Both the position numbers and the translations under genes were made by a program. The notes under the pieces are model-generated. The model was not told where the DNA came from. It did not search any database and worked only from the letters and a program-made list of their open reading frames with translations. 29,929 nt of DNA from JBPEXY01 sp052031065 (GTDB lineage Bacteria > Pseudomonadota > Gammaproteobacteria > Immundisolibacterales > Immundisolibacteraceae). Shown piece by piece: positions 7,926 to 16,115 of the stretch (its first letter is position 1; every line of letters starts with the position of its first letter). Where the stretch lies: assembly GCA_052031065.1 (NCBI GenBank), contig JBPEXY010000113.1, forward strand, positions 1-29,929. Direction: 5' to 3'.

Positions 7926-9179
7926 CTATACGCCCATCAGCGCTCGATAGCCTTTCCAGAATCCCCGGATCGGGTTTTCATCCACGCCCATGTGGTCGAT
8001 GCTACCGGTACCGATACCGCCCATTTCGATGAAGGACGCCTTGTCGCCATCGCGAACAATGGCCCGCTGGCATATTTCTACCGCTTCGCCATCTTCCATG
8101 GAGATAAAACCAGCAGGGCCGACCATGTTGATCTGCAGCTGACGATGCTCAATCATTTCCTCGCTGTCGTCGGCAAAGGTGTAGAAAGTCCAGACCAGTT
8201 CGGTCTGATCCACCGCTTTGGGCAAAATCTGGCGTACCGCAAGAGTATTGGATATCTGCTGCACCACGACACTGGGAAACAGACTCTGGATGGTGAGCAT
8301 GGTTTCGTCGCCCAGCTCGCGCCGGTACTCCAGCAGCCTTGGGTCCGCCAGGCTTGCACCTTCATCAGCTTTGCGGGAGCTGGCTTGCTGATAGGCCTCG
8401 ATACTCTGTTCCTGATCCGGTTCGCTGACTTTAAGCAGCATGTGCATACCGCTGTCGTCCACGTGTACCGACCCGGTCTGACCCTGACGGTAAATGCCAA
8501 AAGTCGGGTAGAAGAGATGTAACAGGCCGCCGTGATAACTGTCACGGGCGTTTTCGGAGTAGAGTTTCCAGTTGCCATTGAAGAACTGCCGTGCATGGCC
8601 AAGGACCTTTATTGGCCGCTGCATCACCCGGCGGATGTTGCCGCACATCTCATCACCGAGAAACTGTTCCAGTTCTGGAGCATTCTGGTCAAAGGTGGCA
8701 AAAACCATGTTTTGCACCTGGTCGACTCGCAATTTCTGCAGGCCGTGCTCGGCCATGTCGAAATCTTTTGGATAGCCGCCCTTGCCCGCCAACCCCCTGC
8801 GAAACGGCACACCGACCAGGTCACCGGCATGGCTGAATGCCCACTGGTGGTATACACAGGTGTGAACATCGGTATTGCCGCGCAGTTCGCGGCAAACCAG
8901 CGCCCCCCGATGGGCGCACCGGTTTACAAAGGCATGAAGCTGACCCTCACTGTCACGGCTAAGCACCACCGGTGTATCACCAACGAAGGTGGATTTGAAA
9001 TCTCCCGGCTCGGGCACCTCAACATCCAGACCGAGAAACGACCAGGCCGGCCCACGGAAGATGTTCTGCTGCTCCTGTTCGAAAATTTTCTCATCGAGAT
9101 AGACCTGGTAGGGCGCGCGGGTTTCCCCCTCTTCTGGCCAGACCAGTAGCGGTGACAGATCGGTATCGGGTGCGTTCAT
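7926..9179 (-). CDS. Rieske non-haem iron ring-hydroxylating oxygenase, alpha subunit
   Basis: Large catalytic subunit of a ring-hydroxylating oxygenase, 417 residues. The Rieske [2Fe-2S] ligands are Cys88/His90 (CAHRG) and Cys108/His111 (CVYHQW), with the usual 17-residue spacing. The mononuclear iron site has His216 and His221 (DSYHGGLLH), the bridging Asp213, and Asp363 in SMEDGE. GVPFRRG, KGGYPKDFDM and the EMGG segment near the C-terminus place it near the salicylate 5-hydroxylase (NagG) and anthranilate dioxygenase (AndAc) branch; the actual substrate is unknown. The ATG at 9179 follows GGAGAG; the frame is open 63 codons further upstream but that part shows no homology I recognise. No beta subunit, ferredoxin or reductase gene is seen nearby. 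It is divergent from a flavin monooxygenase gene. Confidence 0.9.
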   Translation of the reverse strand: MNAPDTDLSPLLVWPEEGETRAPYQVYLDEKIFEQEQQNIFRGPAWSFLGLDVEVPEPGDFKSTFVGDTPVVLSRDSEGQLHAFVNRCAHRGALVCRELRGNTDVHTCVYHQWAFSHAGDLVGVPFRRGLAGKGGYPKDFDMAEHGLQKLRVDQVQNMVFATFDQNAPELEQFLGDEMCGNIRRVMQRPIKVLGHARQFFNGNWKLYSENARDSYHGGLLHLFYPTFGIYRQGQTGSVHVDDSGMHMLLKVSEPDQEQSIEAYQQASSRKADEGASLADPRLLEYRRELGDETMLTIQSLFPSVVVQQISNTLAVRQILPKAVDQTELVWTFYTFADDSEEMIEHRQLQINMVGPAGFISMEDGEAVEICQRAIVRDGDKASFIEMGGIGTGSIDHMGVDENPIRGFWKGYRALMGV

Positions 9180-9515
9180 GTTGCTCTCTCCAGGTTGGCG
9201 CTTGGCATCTATTTGTTCAACGTGGGTTTTGGCCCACCGCTTCCAATACTCAGTGACCCAGGAGGCAGTCTGCTCGCCGGTATCGGAAAAACGGTTAGCC
9301 AAGCAATCTACCACATCCCCAGTAACGGACTCCAAACTGTCGCTGCACAACATGCTAGTCAACAACAATACTGTTCTATTCGGTATTTTCGGAGTTCCCC
9401 CCTCTCAGGCGATTACCGATCAGCTGGTTACACCTGGTTGACCTGAACACTGGCATTGTTAACTGATGGAAGGGACAATCGTGAACAGAGAGCGAATCAC
9501 AGAGAGGGGAAACCG
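9180..9515. promoter_or_regulatory. Divergent intergenic region between oxygenase and flavin monooxygenase genes
   Basis: These 336 bases must carry the promoters of both divergent oxygenase genes. I see a short inverted repeat, GTGGG/CCCAC (9222-9226 with 9233-9237). There is also a TTGACC at 9438-9443 that could serve as a -35 element for the plus-strand gene, but it lacks a good -10. No regulator gene is encoded. Nothing else is convincing. Confidence 0.35.
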
Positions 9516-11135
9516 ATGACAGCTCAGGAAGGATCGACTAGAGCCAGAACGATTGATGCGATTATTATCGGCGCCGGATTTGGCGGACTCTATTCGTTGC
9601 ACCTGCTCAGAGAAGCGGGATTATCCGCCCGGGTTTATGATGCAGCAGACGGTGTCGGTGGCACCTGGCGCTACAACAACTACCCCGGTGCGCGGGTCGA
9701 CTTTCCCGGCGGTCCTTACTACTGCTATACCTTTTCCCAGGAACTGGTGAATGAATGGGACTGGGCCGACACCCAACCGGACCAGAAATCGGTGCTCGCC
9801 TATCTCGATTATGTTGCCGACAAATTTGATCTGCGCACAGACATTCAACTGCAAACACGCGTCGAGCGGGCAGCGTTTGATGAGGCCAACAACCTGTGGA
9901 CCATTGAGACCGATCACGGTGAGCGGGTAACCGCGTCCTATCTGATCTGCGCGGTCGGCAATCTCTCCGCTCCTTATCTGCCCGATATCGCTGGCATCGA
10001 GAGCTTCGCCGGGGAGTGTTATCACACCGGCCTCTGGCCAGAAGAACCCGTCAGCTTTGCAGGCAAACGGGTCGGGGTTATCGGCACCGGATCATCGGCG
10101 GTCCAGGCGATTCCAATCATCGCCGAAACAGCTGATCAGCTGACGGTTTTTCAGAGAACACCCCAATACACTCTGCCAGCGGGCACCCGTCCGCTTGATC
10201 CGGAGTTTATTCGCCAGAATCGCGAGAACTGGCCGGAGCTTCGCCAACAGATGATCAACTCACCGTTTGGTACACCCTTCGTACCGCCAACACGTTCGGC
10301 GCTGGAAGATAGCCCTGAACAGCGCCAGGAGACCTACGAAGCCCACTGGCAGCAGGGTGGGCTGGGAATCGCTTTCAATAGCTATTACGACATACTCACT
10401 GACCAGGAGGCTAACGAAACACTGGCAGAATTTGTGCGCGGCAAGATTCGCTCCATTGTTAACGATCAGGCGGTGGCCAGGAAGCTGTTACCCGACTATA
10501 TCCTCGGAACCAAACGACAGATACTTGATACTGGCTACTATGCGACCTACAACCGTGACAACGTCACCCTGGTGGACCTGCGTGAGGACCCTTTTCAGCA
10601 ATTTGATGCGACCGGTGTCACCACAGAGTCGGGATACCATCCGCTTGATATGCTGGTGATGGCAACCGGTTACGACGCGGTCACCGGCGCACTGGTCAAA
10701 CTCAACCCTGTCGGTCGTGGTGGCAACACATTGAAACAGGCGTGGAAAGAGCGTTTCTCGACCTACCTGGGGATGATGATTCCAGGTTATCCAAACCTGT
10801 TCATGATTCACGGACCGGAATCACCCTGCGTGCTGTTCAACATGCCGCTGGGCGCGGAACTGGAAGCAGAATGGATTCGCGACTGCATCGTGTCTCTGCG
10901 CGAAAAATCGCAGCAGACCATAGAGCCGACCAGCGGCGCGGCAGACAGCTGGGGCCAGGAGGTGGCCGAAGTGGCCAGCCAGACACTGTTCCCGCTCACT
11001 GACTCCTGGTACAACGGCAGCAACATACCGGGCAAACATCGGCAGTTTGCGGTCCATGTCGGTGGCGCGGACTACTTCAAGCGGCTCACCCAGGTCGCCG
11101 AAAATGGCTATGAGGGGCTGGTTATAACCGGTTAG
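9516..11135 (+). CDS. Baeyer-Villiger-type flavin monooxygenase
   Basis: FAD/NADPH enzyme expected to insert oxygen next to a ketone, giving an ester or lactone. Its 539 residues match the cyclohexanone/phenylacetone monooxygenase group. Visible motifs are the FAD-binding GAGFGG (19-24), GGTWRYNNYPGARVD (49-62), the Baeyer-Villiger fingerprint FAGECYHTGLW (164-174), the NADPH-binding GTGSSA (190-195), GTKRQILDTGYYATYNRDNV with the conserved active-site Arg, and MLVMATGYDAVTGAL. The ATG at 9516 follows GAGGGGA; an upstream in-frame start at 9456 lacks support. It is divergent from the Rieske oxygenase gene, which suggests a shared catabolic pathway, perhaps for alicyclic, steroid-like or aromatic ketones; that is inference. 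The substrate cannot be predicted. Confidence 0.92.
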   Translation: MTAQEGSTRARTIDAIIIGAGFGGLYSLHLLREAGLSARVYDAADGVGGTWRYNNYPGARVDFPGGPYYCYTFSQELVNEWDWADTQPDQKSVLAYLDYVADKFDLRTDIQLQTRVERAAFDEANNLWTIETDHGERVTASYLICAVGNLSAPYLPDIAGIESFAGECYHTGLWPEEPVSFAGKRVGVIGTGSSAVQAIPIIAETADQLTVFQRTPQYTLPAGTRPLDPEFIRQNRENWPELRQQMINSPFGTPFVPPTRSALEDSPEQRQETYEAHWQQGGLGIAFNSYYDILTDQEANETLAEFVRGKIRSIVNDQAVARKLLPDYILGTKRQILDTGYYATYNRDNVTLVDLREDPFQQFDATGVTTESGYHPLDMLVMATGYDAVTGALVKLNPVGRGGNTLKQAWKERFSTYLGMMIPGYPNLFMIHGPESPCVLFNMPLGAELEAEWIRDCIVSLREKSQQTIEPTSGAADSWGQEVAEVASQTLFPLTDSWYNGSNIPGKHRQFAVHVGGADYFKRLTQVAENGYEGLVITG

Positions 11136-11183
11136 GCCGCTAGCTGGGCTGCGCAACACGGGCTGACAATCATTGAGCGGCGA

Positions 11184-13346
11184 TCACCATTGGGCAAGGC
11201 GGTGTAGTTCAGCAGCAGACCAGCGAAGATAGCGCCCCTGGGCGCGGGCGAGCACATCATAGAGGCACATCACCACTTCGCTTTCGCCCTGATCTTTCAG
11301 GGTATCCACGGTTACACGATCCAGTTCACACAGTTCTGTGAGGCAGACGGCAACCGCATCTGCGGTACGGGCTCCCGGTTCGATCAGCGCAATCTCACCA
11401 AAAAAACTGCCGGGGAGATATTTAGCCAGCCGCTTGTAGTGATGTTTGGTTGTCGGCAGGCGGATATCCACCTCACCGCTGATAACAACAAAAAGCGCGT
11501 CGCCGAAATCACCAGCGGCGAACAGCGTCTCACCCTTCTCCAGCTTTCTAGTACGCACCGCCTGCTGCAATGACTCAAATACCGGGCGGGGCATATCTCG
11601 ACAGAGATCAGACTGCGCTAAGCCGACGGATTCCGTCCTCTCTACCGGCGCCATGCCGGCCTGTTCGAGCAGCTGGTTTTCGGCGTACTCCAGCGCCTCA
11701 TCGGCGCCGTTAAAAGTTTTAACGGTGGGGCCCTGCTGATCAGCAGCCAGTTTGCGCCAGGTTTTGCGCACCTGGTGGCCCATGCCGATAGCTTTATGGA
11801 CATTGCAGAAAATCAGTTGACCACCATGTTCATTTAATCGCCTGGCAATCTGCTGCAGGATCACCATACCGGTCAGATCCACCTGCGCCACCCGGCGCAG
11901 ATGCAGAATCATCCAGACCGGTCTATCAAGGTCGGCTTCAAGTTCAGTGAACAGTCGATCAACACTACCGAAAAACAGGTTTCCCCGCAGTTCATACAGC
12001 ACAATACGGTCTCCCTGCTGATCGAGTATTGCACGCTCGGCATCCGAACGGCTGCGCACTGAACGGCGCTGCTGTGCTGTTGAACGCCGATGAATGACCG
12101 GTGCCTGAATTTCCGAGCGGATAAAAAACGCCACCGCAATGACAACGCCAACCGCAATCGCGGCCATCAGGTCATAAGCGACGGTCACCAGGGTTACCAA
12201 GACTGCAATGACGCCATCCTGACGGGTACGGCGCCGGCGCATCCATACCAGAATGTCACGCTCCAACATCCGCCAACCAACATGAATAATAATGCCGGCA
12301 AGCACCGATACCGGAAGCAGGCGACCCAAAGCACCGCCGGACACTATCAGTAGCGTAAGCGCGATAGCGGTAACCACTGCCGCCCAGCGACGACCACCGG
12401 TAGTTACCGAAACCACGGTGGCACCGGTCGTACCTGATCCGCCCATCCCCCCAAACAGGCCGGTCAGAAGCTGCCCACCCCCCTGTGCGACCAGTTCCAC
12501 GCGGGAGCGATGCCGCTGACCGGTTTCAACATCAGCTATCACCGCGGTGAACAGCGTGTCGAGCGATGCCAGCAGCGCCAACGCCAGCGCCGAGCTCAAC
12601 ACGATTACCCACGGTAACTGGGGCAGAGTAGCAAGATCAATGTCGAAGCGAATCGACTCCAGGCCGGGGATGGTGCCGATAACCCAAATATCGGGAACCG
12701 AAACAGCGGTTACCGCAACCAGCAGATGAAACAGCAAAGTGCCACCAACCAGTCCGGCGATAGTACTGGGTATAGCGGGGAATAACCTCGGCACCCAGCT
12801 CATCACCAAAAAAGTAAGCCCGACCACGGCCACCGGCAGCCACTGCAAGTTGAGCCAATCTGCCACCGAAGCCGCGACCTGGAACTGACCCAGCTGCGAG
12901 ATCACCATCAATAGCCCGGAACCGGTCAGAAACCCGGCGACGACGGGGTGGGGAATAAATTTGATCAACTGTCCACCCCCGGTCAAGCCGAGCAAAATCT
13001 GAAACAGACCAGTGGTAACGAGAATCATCATCACTGCGGTGAGCAGCGTACTGCCACCCAACCCCGCGCCCTGCAGCGCGGCCACCGCACCCGATAGCAG
13101 AATGAGCACCGGTCCGCTAGGCGCGGTGATCAGGCCCCGGGTTGCGCCCACAATACCCGATGTGAGGCACATCAATGCTGCACCGATCAGGCCAGCCAGC
13201 GCCCCTTCGGCCGGCGTCGCACCCAACAGGGTAAAGAGTGCAACACCAAACGCCATCGCTTGCGGCAGAACCACCGCAGCGGCCGCAATTCCGGCAAGGA
13301 AATCGTCGACATTCAGTCGGCTGTCAGCAGATTTTTTCAGCAACAT
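11184..13346 (-). CDS. SulP-family anion transporter with STAS and cyclic-nucleotide-binding domains
   Basis: Inner-membrane SulP (SLC26) transporter of 720 residues. Residues about 10-410 are strongly hydrophobic and include the family segment LDTLFTAVIADVETG...RSRVELVAQGGGQ (262-291) and LFGGMGGSG (297-305). A STAS domain follows (about 445-555), with VDLTG (489-493) at the position where STAS domains carry a conserved Ser/Thr. A cNMP-binding domain ends the protein (about 585-700), with the phosphate-cassette-like FFGEIALIEPGARTADAV. The anion (sulfate, bicarbonate or dicarboxylate) cannot be told from sequence. ATG at 13346 is preceded by GGAAGGA, so the 45 codons open upstream are excluded. 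It is convergent with the monooxygenase gene and follows the rpsA terminator. Direct control of transport by cAMP or a related nucleotide is plausible but inferred. Confidence 0.92.
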   Translation of the reverse strand: MLLKKSADSRLNVDDFLAGIAAAAVVLPQAMAFGVALFTLLGATPAEGALAGLIGAALMCLTSGIVGATRGLITAPSGPVLILLSGAVAALQGAGLGGSTLLTAVMMILVTTGLFQILLGLTGGGQLIKFIPHPVVAGFLTGSGLLMVISQLGQFQVAASVADWLNLQWLPVAVVGLTFLVMSWVPRLFPAIPSTIAGLVGGTLLFHLLVAVTAVSVPDIWVIGTIPGLESIRFDIDLATLPQLPWVIVLSSALALALLASLDTLFTAVIADVETGQRHRSRVELVAQGGGQLLTGLFGGMGGSGTTGATVVSVTTGGRRWAAVVTAIALTLLIVSGGALGRLLPVSVLAGIIIHVGWRMLERDILVWMRRRRTRQDGVIAVLVTLVTVAYDLMAAIAVGVVIAVAFFIRSEIQAPVIHRRSTAQQRRSVRSRSDAERAILDQQGDRIVLYELRGNLFFGSVDRLFTELEADLDRPVWMILHLRRVAQVDLTGMVILQQIARRLNEHGGQLIFCNVHKAIGMGHQVRKTWRKLAADQQGPTVKTFNGADEALEYAENQLLEQAGMAPVERTESVGLAQSDLCRDMPRPVFESLQQAVRTRKLEKGETLFAAGDFGDALFVVISGEVDIRLPTTKHHYKRLAKYLPGSFFGEIALIEPGARTADAVAVCLTELCELDRVTVDTLKDQGESEVVMCLYDVLARAQGRYLRWSAAELHRLAQW

Positions 13347-13397
13347 TAGTCCTTCCCCAGCCGGATTCAGAAACCGTTCATGGACTATTGAAACATC

Positions 13398-13415
13398 GTT
13401 ACTCAGCAGAGTAAC
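13398..13415. promoter_or_regulatory. Perfect inverted repeat upstream of the SulP gene
   Basis: GTTACTC (13398-13404) and GAGTAAC (13409-13415) are perfect complements around a 4-base centre, 52 bases before the SulP start codon. The symmetry and position suit a dimeric repressor/activator site or an RNA hairpin in the leader. No binding protein can be named. Confidence 0.4.
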
Positions 13416-13518
13416 TGACCCAACCCCGATGTTAATAAAAACCGATGAAAAAGAGCGAATGCCCGCAAAATCAGAAAACAACGCCCGTTAGGCGCGACTG
13501 ATGAAGGTTATACAAAGC

Positions 13519-13563
13519 AAAAAAAACCCCGGGTCAAAGCCACACGACTTCAACCCGGGGTTT
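13519..13563 (-). terminator. Rho-independent terminator of rpsA
   Basis: AAACCCCGGGT (13524-13534) and ACCCGGGGTTT (13553-13563) form a perfect 11-bp GC-rich stem. On the minus strand it is followed by a run of eight T (13526-13519). It begins 19 bases after the rpsA stop and ends the long leftward biosynthetic operon. Confidence 0.93.
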
Positions 13564-13582
13564 GTTGTAGCTAAAGGAAGGG

Positions 13583-15262
13583 TTAGTCTTCCTGCTGATC
13601 CAGTTGCTGTTTCAGTAGTTCACCCAGATTGGTGGAACTGCTGCTGCTGGATTCCTTGTAACTGCTCAGAGCTTCGCTCTCTTCCTGATCATCCTTGGCA
13701 CGGATAGAAAGCTGGATATCACGGGAGCGGTTGTCCACACCCATGATTTTGGCTTCCACTTCGTCCCCGGGACGAAGGATTTTGGTGACATCCTCAACCC
13801 GCTCGCGGGAAATATCACCAGCTTTCAACACACCCTCAATCCCGTCGGCCAGAGTGATCACGGCAATACGAGCATCCACCTCTTTGACGGTGCCGTTAAC
13901 AATAGCCCCTTTACCACCGACACTGGCCAGATAGTCAACAACCGGATCGCCAGCAAGATCCTTGATGCTCAGGGAAATACGCTCACGATTGGCGTCGACC
14001 AGCTGTACCACCGCTTCAACCTCATCGCCTTTGTTGTAATTGCGAATCGCTTCTTCACCGGCGACATCCCAGGAAATATCGGAGAGATGGACCAGGCCGT
14101 CGATATTGCCCGGCAGTTCGACAAACAGGCCAAAATCGGTGATCGACTTGATCGCGCCACTGATTTTGTCACCTTTCCGGTAGAGCGCTGAGAACTCTTC
14201 CCAGGGGTTGACCTTGCACTGCTTCATGCCCAGAGAGATACGCCGCCGCTCCTGGTCAATATCGAGGATCATCACCTCAACCGGGTCGCCAATCTGCACC
14301 AGTTTGTTGGGCTGCACGTTGCGGTTGGTCCAGTCCATTTCCGACATGTGGACGAGGCCTTCAACACCCTCTTCCAGTTCAACAAAACAGCCGTAATCGG
14401 TGACATTGGTAACCGTACCGCCGAGCTTGCTTGCCACCGGATAGCGGGCGCTGATATCGCTCCAAGGGTCTTCGCCGAGCTGTTTGAGGCCGAGGGAGAC
14501 CCGCACCCGCTCACGATCAAACTTGAGCACGCGAACATCAATTTCATCACCGACGTTGACGATTTCACTCGGATGTCGAACCCGTCGCCAGGCCATATCA
14601 GTGATGTGCAGCAAGCCGTCAAGACCACCAAGGTCGACAAAGGCACCGTAATCGGTCAGGTTCTTGACGATACCCTTGATGACCTGACCCTCTTCGAGGT
14701 TCTCCATCAGCGCATCACGCTCTTCGGAGAGATCCGCTTCCAGCACTGCGCGGCGCGAAACCACAACGTTATTACGCTTGCGGTCAAGTTTGATGCATTT
14801 GAATTTGTGGACCCGACCTTCAAGATGGGCGGTATCGCGAACCGGACGTACGTCGACCAGCGACCCAGGCAGGAATGCACGGATATCGCCAATCATGACC
14901 GTGAATCCGCCCTTTACTTTCTCCGACATCAGGCCATCAATCGGTTCTTCGTCTTCAAATGCCTTTTCAAGGGTGACCCACTGTGCGGCCAGACGTGCTT
15001 TTTCGCGCGACAGTACGGTTTCACCAAAGCCATCTTCAACCAGTTCGAGGGTAACATCGACGTCATCCCCAACCGCTACTTCCAGCTCGCGGTTTTCGCC
15101 CATAAATTCCCGGGTCGGAATCAACCCTTCGGATTTAAGGCCGGCGTTAACCAACACATAATCATTATCAATTTTCAGTACCCGGGCTGAGATCAACGCT
15201 CCCGGTTTGAGTTCGGTTTGGGCCAGGCTCTCCTCGAGCATATCGGCGAAGGATTCGGACAT
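13583..15262 (-). CDS. rpsA: 30S ribosomal protein S1
   Basis: RNA-binding ribosomal protein that recruits mRNA to the 30S subunit. It has 559 residues (557 in E. coli) and six S1 domains at roughly 22-87, 105-171, 192-260, 277-347, 364-434 and 451-520. Highly conserved stretches include GFGETVLSREKA, RAFLPGSLVDVRPVRDT, KNLTDYGAFVDLGGLDGLLH, LGLKQLGEDPW and VAGEEA. The ATG at 15262 begins MSESFADMLEESL, matching E. coli S1, and follows AGGA with a 6-base gap; the frame is open 14 codons upstream. The C-terminal tail is serine-rich (a run of seven Ser within ten residues) and ends in Gln/Glu/Asp. A 154-base gap after cmk probably carries its own promoter and translational-control leader. Confidence 0.98.
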   Translation of the reverse strand: MSESFADMLEESLAQTELKPGALISARVLKIDNDYVLVNAGLKSEGLIPTREFMGENRELEVAVGDDVDVTLELVEDGFGETVLSREKARLAAQWVTLEKAFEDEEPIDGLMSEKVKGGFTVMIGDIRAFLPGSLVDVRPVRDTAHLEGRVHKFKCIKLDRKRNNVVVSRRAVLEADLSEERDALMENLEEGQVIKGIVKNLTDYGAFVDLGGLDGLLHITDMAWRRVRHPSEIVNVGDEIDVRVLKFDRERVRVSLGLKQLGEDPWSDISARYPVASKLGGTVTNVTDYGCFVELEEGVEGLVHMSEMDWTNRNVQPNKLVQIGDPVEVMILDIDQERRRISLGMKQCKVNPWEEFSALYRKGDKISGAIKSITDFGLFVELPGNIDGLVHLSDISWDVAGEEAIRNYNKGDEVEAVVQLVDANRERISLSIKDLAGDPVVDYLASVGGKGAIVNGTVKEVDARIAVITLADGIEGVLKAGDISRERVEDVTKILRPGDEVEAKIMGVDNRSRDIQLSIRAKDDQEESEALSSYKESSSSSSTNLGELLKQQLDQQED

Positions 15263-15416
15263 GAATTTTCCTGCTTGAACAGTTGTTGAAGTTAAATAAA
15301 CCACTCCGGCACGCCCTTAAAAAAACAGGAGTCACCTACCCTTCAATAACCCGACGACAGAACGCGAGGACAACCCGGCAAGGCGGAACTGACCGGCCAA
15401 CTGCGGACCGGACTAT

Positions 15417-16115
15417 TCAGAGTTGGAGTGGAGCTGAAGTGGTGACAAGCAGTCGCCGCTCATCACACAATTTGAGAATTAAGTTAAACACCTCATCGAC
15501 AGATAAATCCGTCGAGTCTATGGTGACACTATCCGCAGCTGGAACCAGCGGGGCGACTGACCGATTCCGGTCCCGCTCGTCACGATTGCGAATCTCCGTT
15601 AAAACGGCGCGCAGACTAACATCAAGACCGTTAGCTTTCAACTGTTTACAGCGTCTTTCGGCGCGTTCTTCAGCACTGGCATCAAGAAATATTTTTAGCG
15701 CCGCAGCGGGGAACACTACCGTACCCATATCGCGCCCTTCGGCAATCAGGCCGGGCAGCTGACAAAAACGTCGCTGACGATTCAACAGTGCTTCCCGCAC
15801 CGCCGGTATCGCCGCCACCCGGGACGCCGCTTCTCCGGCTCGTTCTGTCGCCATTTCATCAGTCACATCAAGGCCGGCGAGCAGGGTTCTGCTCTCTTCC
15901 TCACCTGCAGTGAATTCAACCCTCAGCTCCTCCGCGAGGGTTACCAGCCTGGACACATCTGCTAATTCCACACCACGCCGACCGGCCTCTACGCCGAGCA
16001 CCCGGTAGAGGGCACCACTGTTTAAATAATGCCACTCCAAGTGACGAGCCAGACGTTGACTGACGGTGCCTTTGCCGACTCCAGCGGGACCATCCAGGGT
16101 GACAACCGGAACCAT
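15417..16115 (-). CDS. cmk: Cytidylate kinase
   Basis: Phosphorylates CMP and dCMP with ATP. The 232-residue protein starts VPVVTLDGPAGVGKGT, with the P-loop at residues 9-17, and carries YLNSGALYR, the CMP-binding AEGRDMGTVVFP, DASAEERAERR (lid) and RNRDERDRNRS. The ATG at 16115 shares one base with the aroA stop codon (TGATG), implying translational coupling; a TTG one codon upstream is also in frame. aroA-cmk-rpsA is the usual gammaproteobacterial order. Confidence 0.97.
   Translation of the reverse strand: MVPVVTLDGPAGVGKGTVSQRLARHLEWHYLNSGALYRVLGVEAGRRGVELADVSRLVTLAEELRVEFTAGEEESRTLLAGLDVTDEMATERAGEAASRVAAIPAVREALLNRQRRFCQLPGLIAEGRDMGTVVFPAAALKIFLDASAEERAERRCKQLKANGLDVSLRAVLTEIRNRDERDRNRSVAPLVPAADSVTIDSTDLSVDEVFNLILKLCDERRLLVTTSAPLQL

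Noticed and set aside
9180..9368. 63-codon in-frame N-terminal extension of the Rieske oxygenase
   Set aside because: The ATG at 9179 has a strong GGAGAG at proper spacing and homology to NagG-type proteins begins there; the extension shows no known domain.
13347..13481. 45-codon upstream extension of the SulP gene
   Set aside because: GGAAGGA directly precedes the ATG at 13346. The extension contains the inverted repeat and non-conserved sequence.
14348..15190. Plus-strand open frame of 280 codons opposite rpsA
   Set aside because: It is antisense to highly conserved S1 domains, with no recognisable domain and no credible start signal.
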